A stretch of DNA of 43,532 nucleotides from a virus. Below, in pieces: positions 40,459 to 43,532 of this stretch. Positions within the stretch are counted from its first letter, which is position 1. Every line of letters begins with the position of its first letter. The translations under genes and the position numbers were made by a program. The DNA lies in the IMG/VR virus record IMGVR_UViG_3300009505_000022, positions 1 to 43,532 of that record; one strand, written 5' to 3'. The notes beneath the pieces were generated by a model. It saw nothing but the letters and a program-made list of their open reading frames with translations, was not told where the DNA came from and ran no database searches.

Positions 40459-40661
40459 CAATCGAAAAATTATTAAGTGAGCCAATAGTATTTGTTTACT
40501 CGGAAACGGATGACGCATCAGCGACATACGAATTTAATTACGAAGAAGTAAAACAAGTTATTGAGGCACACAATGAAGATTTTGACACGAACTACAAAAC
40601 CATCGCAGAATTTAATGATGGCGAAGAATATAGAAAAATAAATATTAACCTACCATTTTAA
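40455..40661 (+). CDS. Hypothetical acidic early protein, 68 aa
   Basis: A 68-residue acidic protein (MTIEKLLSEPIVFVYSETDD start) with a mixed alpha-beta pattern. Preceded by AACAATTAGAATT, which overlaps the end of the MTase-like gene. Unknown function. Confidence 0.55.
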   Translation: MTIEKLLSEPIVFVYSETDDASATYEFNYEEVKQVIEAHNEDFDTNYKTIAEFNDGEEYRKININLPF

Positions 40662-40673
40662 ACAATTAGAATT

Positions 40674-40967
40674 ATGAAAGTAAAAATTGAAACAAGACAA
40701 GTGTATCACAAGTATGCACAAGTAGAAATAGAAGTATGCGAAGATGAATTCGACCACTTTAAATTAGATAATGGAAAGTGGACAACACTCCAAGACTATT
40801 TAATATCCCATGAAGACTTGTATACCGACAAGATTGACCAAGCTATATCTAAAGCAAAGTATGAATGTGGTAATGGTATAGAGGAACACGATGGAATGAA
40901 TGAGCCAGAATCAAACTCAGAGTGGAGATATGAGTGTGATAAATTGCACGATGGAGGACATCTGTAG
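40674..40967 (+). CDS. Hypothetical acidic early protein, 97 aa
   Basis: A 97-residue protein (MKVKIETRQVYHKYAQVEIE start) with a beta-rich N-terminus and a charged helix. Last gene before the terminator. Leader AACAATTAGAATT. Unknown function. Confidence 0.55.
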   Translation: MKVKIETRQVYHKYAQVEIEVCEDEFDHFKLDNGKWTTLQDYLISHEDLYTDKIDQAISKAKYECGNGIEEHDGMNEPESNSEWRYECDKLHDGGHL

Positions 40968-40993
40968 CTAATCAAAACAATTTATTATTATTT

Positions 40994-41024
40994 AAGCCTA
41001 TGCAATTATGTGTAGGCTTTTTTT
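40994..41024 (+). terminator. Rho-independent terminator of the early operon
   Basis: A ten-pair hairpin AGCCTATGCA / TGTGTAGGCT with loop ATTA, followed by TTTTTTT. It closes the first early transcript 27 bases after the last gene, and separates it from the DnaA-like and recombination genes. Confidence 0.9.
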
Positions 41025-41050
41025 GTATAGTTAAAAAAGTTGAGTCACTT

Positions 41051-41076
41051 TTAGGGAGTCCCTAAAAAATCCCTAA
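41051..41076 (+). promoter_or_regulatory. Operator candidate: perfect palindrome TTAGGGA-G-TCCCTAA plus a third half-site
   Basis: TTAGGGAGTCCCTAA (41051-41065) is a perfect 7+1+7 palindrome, followed after four bases by a third TCCCTAA (41070-41076). It stands about 65 bases before the -7 box at 41141, between the terminator and the next transcript. It looks like a repressor or activator site; the protein is unknown. Confidence 0.55.
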
Positions 41077-41140
41077 CGTGTATTTGTTGCAAAGCACAGA
41101 ATAGGTGTGTAGTTTTCTAGTTTTTGTGCAATAAGTTTCT

Positions 41141-41148
41141 TATATTTG
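41141..41148 (+). promoter_or_regulatory. -7 box of the second early transcript
   Basis: TATATTTG fits TAnnTTTG and belongs to CTTATATTTGTCTAA (41139-41153), found again exactly at 41839. It lies 18 bases before the ATG at 41167. A TTG is present 14 bases upstream, shorter than the usual spacing. Confidence 0.5.
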
Positions 41149-41166
41149 TCTAAATTAAATCAAATT

Positions 41167-41319
41167 ATGAAGACAATGAAACTTACTGTCCACCTATATT
41201 ATGGTGGAGCACACCCATCAGAAACTAAACACACCAATGATATAGATCAGGCTAGGAGATGGGTAGCCGATGCCGAACATGGCGAGATTATTAACTCTCA
41301 AAACATATCAGTAGAATGA
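41167..41319 (+). CDS. Small hypothetical protein, 50 aa
   Basis: A 50-residue protein (MKTMKLTVHLYYGGAHPSET start; ends IINSQNISVE). Its TGA overlaps the ATG of the DnaA-like gene as ATGA, so it is translated with it. First gene of the second early transcript. Function unknown. Confidence 0.55.
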   Translation: MKTMKLTVHLYYGGAHPSETKHTNDIDQARRWVADAEHGEIINSQNISVE

Positions 41320-41618
41320 AGTACACATTATTTAACAAGTTAGCCACAGAAGTATCGGTGGCATTCGGAATGGAAGAAAAATATTTATTTCAAAAAAATA
41401 AAAAAGCATCAATAGTAGACGCAAGATATTTATTATACTACCTATGTTTAGAAAACAAAATACAACTCACAAACATTCAAAAGTATATGGAGAACAGAGG
41501 ATACCAAATACCTCACTCCACTATACACTACGGAATAAAAAGAGTTAATGAAAAGGTTTCTGAAGATAGAGATTATCAAATTGTTATAGATAGAATAAAT
41601 ACTTTATGTACAATTTAG
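41316..41618 (+). CDS. DnaA domain IV-like DNA-binding protein
   Basis: A 100-residue protein. Residues about 28-95 match the pattern of DnaA domain IV (helix-turn-helix that binds DnaA boxes): ASIVDARYLLYYLC, then LTNIQKYMENRGYQIPHSTI and HYGIKRVNEKVSEDRDYQ. There is no AAA+ ATPase domain. It could bind host or phage DnaA-box-like sequences in replication initiation, or serve as a regulator. Flanked by overlapping genes. Confidence 0.65.
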   Translation: MKYTLFNKLATEVSVAFGMEEKYLFQKNKKASIVDARYLLYYLCLENKIQLTNIQKYMENRGYQIPHSTIHYGIKRVNEKVSEDRDYQIVIDRINTLCTI

Positions 41619-41998
41619 GTGAATTATTCTACCAAGCTGAAAAAGATTATCATTCAAAACCATTGCATGACAAAGTAGTTAATTCTTATATGTGTTATGG
41701 ATTTAAAATTATAAAAGAATTAAATTCAAACCAGGTATCCATCGTAGATATGACAAAAGGTGGAGACTACTACCAAGAAATAAATATTGACGAGTATAGT
41801 TATTTTAAAACTTTAGGTTGGAAAAGAGCAATATATGTCTTATATTTGTCTAATTGTCGTACAAAGCTTTCACGATTGGAAACAAGAATACAGAATGCTT
41901 TGGTTAATAATGTTAGTATAAAGACAATCAGAAAACTTAAAGCTAGTAGAGAACAAATCTTACGAAACTTTAATAAAGTAAAAATCAAGTTAAATTAA
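41606..41998 (+). CDS. Hypothetical protein, 130 aa
   Basis: A 130-residue protein (MYNLGELFYQAEKDYHSKPL start). Mostly helical C-terminus rich in Lys/Arg (KTIRKLKASREQILRNFNKV). It overlaps the end of the DnaA-like gene by 13 bases. Contains an internal promoter-like site (41818-41848). Unknown function. Confidence 0.55.
   Translation: MYNLGELFYQAEKDYHSKPLHDKVVNSYMCYGFKIIKELNSNQVSIVDMTKGGDYYQEINIDEYSYFKTLGWKRAIYVLYLSNCRTKLSRLETRIQNALVNNVSIKTIRKLKASREQILRNFNKVKIKLN
41818..41848 (+). promoter_or_regulatory. Internal promoter-like sequence upstream of the recombination genes
   Basis: TTG (41818-41820), 20 bases, then TATATTTG (41841-41848): a full match to TTG-N17-23-TAnnTTTG within the 130-aa gene. 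It includes the same CTTATATTTGTCTAA as 41139-41153. It would drive the annealing protein and exonuclease genes, 164 bases downstream. Confidence 0.45.
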
Positions 41999-42011
41999 AT
42001 TAAATACAATT

Positions 42012-42704
42012 ATGAAAGAAACAGAAAAATCAGTTTTTGAAACTCTGTCGGCTATCAATGTCAATGACAAGGTCGAGCAGAAAAATGGATTAACTTATCT
42101 CTCTTGGGCATGGGCATGGGCAGAGGTAAAGAAGAACTACCCTAGTGCAACGTACAAGGTAGTAAAAGACGAGGCTACCAATTTACCTTTTGTTTACGAT
42201 GTGCATATGGGTTATATGTGTAGCACAGAGGTTACCATCAAGGGCGAAACATTGGAAATGTGGTTGCCAGTTATGGATGGAGCAAACAAGGCTATGAAGT
42301 TAGAGGCATACGAGTACACCACAAGGTATGGAAAGAAGTCTGTAAAGGGTGCTACAATGTTTGACATCAACAAGACTATTATGAGATGTCTTGTGAAGAA
42401 CTTAGCTATGTTTGGGTTAGGTCATTACATCTATGCTGGTGAAGACTTACCACAAGATGACAAGAGTGTAGCCGAGAAGTTAGCTACTCCAAAAAAGGCA
42501 GAGCCTAAAAAGACTGCACCAAAAAAATCAGAGCCTAAAAAGACTACTATAATTAAGCTAGATATTGGTGATGATAATTGGGATAAGGTCTTGAATTATG
42601 TCATAGCCAATAAAGAGTTAGGATTAAAGAAGATCGGTGAGAACTTACTTACTAAGTATAGTATGACTGCAAAGGTTAAAAAAGAAATTGCTAAATCCTT
42701 ATAA
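42012..42704 (+). CDS. Single-strand annealing protein, Sak3/DUF1071-like
   Basis: A 230-residue protein. Residues about 24-46 (NGLTYLSWAWAWAEVKKNYP) and 120-145 (TIMRCLVKNLAMFGLGHYIY followed by AGEDLP) fit the DUF1071 (Sak3) annealing family, which pairs complementary single strands in phage recombination. Residues 155-180 form a Lys/Pro-rich linker (KKAEPKKTAPKKSEPKK), then a C-terminal helical part. It is coupled with the exonuclease next to it, the usual SSAP-exonuclease pair. Confidence 0.75.
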   Translation: MKETEKSVFETLSAINVNDKVEQKNGLTYLSWAWAWAEVKKNYPSATYKVVKDEATNLPFVYDVHMGYMCSTEVTIKGETLEMWLPVMDGANKAMKLEAYEYTTRYGKKSVKGATMFDINKTIMRCLVKNLAMFGLGHYIYAGEDLPQDDKSVAEKLATPKKAEPKKTAPKKSEPKKTTIIKLDIGDDNWDKVLNYVIANKELGLKKIGENLLTKYSMTAKVKKEIAKSL

Positions 42705-42707
42705 GCT

Positions 42708-43448
42708 ATGTCAGACACAATAATAAAACAACTTAAAGACGATAAGGAATATTACGGAGGGATAGGTAGGAACTATCTCTCCAATAGTGATATTGGAGCA
42801 TTACTTTCAAACCCAAAAGAATTTGGGATACAGAAAGATGACAATATAAATTTTGCAAAAGGAAGACTGTTTCATCATTTAATTTTAGAGCCAGAGAAAG
42901 TTCAAAATTGGAGTGCAGTTGATGTGTCTAGCAGAAACACAAAGAAGTACAAAGAAATAATAGCTGAGTCTAATGAGCCATTTCTTTTGTTACAGAAAGA
43001 GTTTGACGAGATTACAGAACTCTCAAAAGTAATGACATCAAACCTAGATTTCTACGATATGATATATGCTGATGGTAATCAGTTTGAAGTGCCTTCAATT
43101 GGAGAGATTGGAGGAGTAATGTGGAAAGGTAAAGCAGATATAGTTTGTGATGACTGCTTGATTGATATAAAAACTACAAGTGACATAAATAAATTCATTT
43201 ATAGTGCATCAAACTACAACTACGATAGCCAAGCATACGTATACCATACATTGTTTGGTAAGCCACTTAAATTCCTAGTAATAGACAAGAGTAATGGTCA
43301 GCTAGGAGTCTTTGAAACAACGGCAGACTTTATTGAAAAAGGTGCAGTAAAAGTTCAGAAAGCAATTCAGGTATACAATAAGTTTTTTCATGACGTAAAG
43401 GCTACGGATGATATAAACCAATACTATCGTCATGTGGAGCTTTTTTAA
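42708..43448 (+). CDS. PD-(D/E)XK exonuclease, RecE/DUF3799-like
   Basis: A 246-residue protein. The nuclease core is WKGKADIVCDDCLIDIKTTS (about residues 139-158), with Asp, Asp and Lys of the PD-(D/E)XK signature, followed by a YDSQAYVYH helix that fits the QxxxY motif. Such exonucleases resect double-stranded ends and hand the strand to the annealing protein. It starts three bases after the SSAP stop, forming the recombination module. Confidence 0.75.
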   Translation: MSDTIIKQLKDDKEYYGGIGRNYLSNSDIGALLSNPKEFGIQKDDNINFAKGRLFHHLILEPEKVQNWSAVDVSSRNTKKYKEIIAESNEPFLLLQKEFDEITELSKVMTSNLDFYDMIYADGNQFEVPSIGEIGGVMWKGKADIVCDDCLIDIKTTSDINKFIYSASNYNYDSQAYVYHTLFGKPLKFLVIDKSNGQLGVFETTADFIEKGAVKVQKAIQVYNKFFHDVKATDDINQYYRHVELF

Positions 43449-43473
43449 AAAACTAAAAAAATCTTCTAACATT

Positions 43474-43532
43474 ATGTACTTACAAGTTCCAAAAGTATGT
43501 AAGACCAGGAGGGATAAGAACTTACTTATCGA
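43474..43532 (+). CDS. Partial ORF at the right edge
   Basis: An open frame from ATG 43474 (MYLQVPKVCKTRRDKNLLI) continues to the window edge. It follows the exonuclease by 25 bases on the same strand, so it is probably the next gene of the module. Too short to identify. Confidence 0.35.
   Translation, partial: MYLQVPKVCKTRRDKNLLI

Larger units (their letters stand above)
34058..40673 (+). promoter_or_regulatory. Recurring leader motif AACAATTAGAATT before early-gene starts
   Basis: A near-identical 13-base element lies immediately before the ATG of 12 early genes: 34260, 34438, 34722, 35394, 35626, 36681, 36862, 37221, 37468, 40455, 40674 and, with one extra base, 38380 and 38869 (giving 13 counted generously). 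Weaker variants precede 34070, 36027 and 38507. The last three bases vary (ATT, AAA, AAG, ACG). In most cases the TAG within it is also the stop codon of the preceding gene, so several unrelated proteins end in -NN. It is absent after the 41.0 kb terminator. Confidence 0.8.

Overview
The window looks like part of the genome of a tailed, podovirus-type bacteriophage infecting a member of the Bacteroidota, most likely a marine Flavobacteriia. The evidence is indirect. The DNA is AT-rich. Shine-Dalgarno sequences are nearly absent. Several promoter-like sites match the Bacteroidota -7 box TAnnTTTG. The morphogenesis genes run in an order resembling crAss-like phages: terminase, portal, scaffold, capsid, ring or connector proteins, then a large stabilisation-like protein. 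No ribosomal genes, tRNAs, integrase or CRISPR array were seen, and both ends of the window cut through genes.

Layout. Positions 1-33.5 kb are read almost entirely on the minus strand (right to left) and form the late block. In transcription order it holds a short gene (33.5 kb), groEL then groES (33.0-31.1 kb), a cluster of very small Lys/Arg-rich proteins (30.7-27.5 kb), fibre or decoration-like proteins with a 34-repeat BspA/DUF285 protein (28.8-23.7 kb), and a lysis cassette of M15 peptidase and holin (23.6-22.7 kb). Next come another fibre-like protein, a probable duplicated GroES-fold protein, and a TerS candidate (22.7-20.5 kb). The large terminase, portal, scaffold-like protein and major capsid protein follow (20.5-13.3 kb), then connector or ring proteins and a 2071-residue virion protein with Cys-rich tandem repeats (13.2-4.3 kb). 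Further virion proteins, a cupin and ejection-protein candidates close the block (4.3-0 kb). One plus-strand winged-helix gene (30.7-31.1 kb) lies inside this block and overlaps groES tail to tail.

Positions 34.1-43.5 kb are read on the plus strand and look like the early/middle region. It starts with about 22 small, mostly unknown genes. Nearly all of those with a gap before them are preceded by the same short leader, close to AACAATTAGAATT-ATG. Two atypical cytosine-methyltransferase-like proteins and a tandemly duplicated ABA-sandwich-type gene lie here. A strong terminator at 41.0 kb separates this set from a second plus-strand group: a DnaA domain IV-like protein, a Sak3/DUF1071-like annealing protein and a PD-(D/E)XK exonuclease, which together form a replication and recombination module.

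The 33.05-34.07 kb region between the two blocks holds a cluster of TTGTCAC sites, short tandem repeats and several hairpins, so it is the best candidate control region or origin. Other unexplained elements are a two-copy structured RNA with compensatory stem changes (35.3 and 36.6 kb), a three-way-junction-like RNA (37.97 kb), a double-hairpin RNA before the terminase operon (21.7 kb), and a one-base frameshift in an A9 run in a small basic gene (30.5 kb). Function calls rest on reading translated sequence and on memory of families; no search was run.
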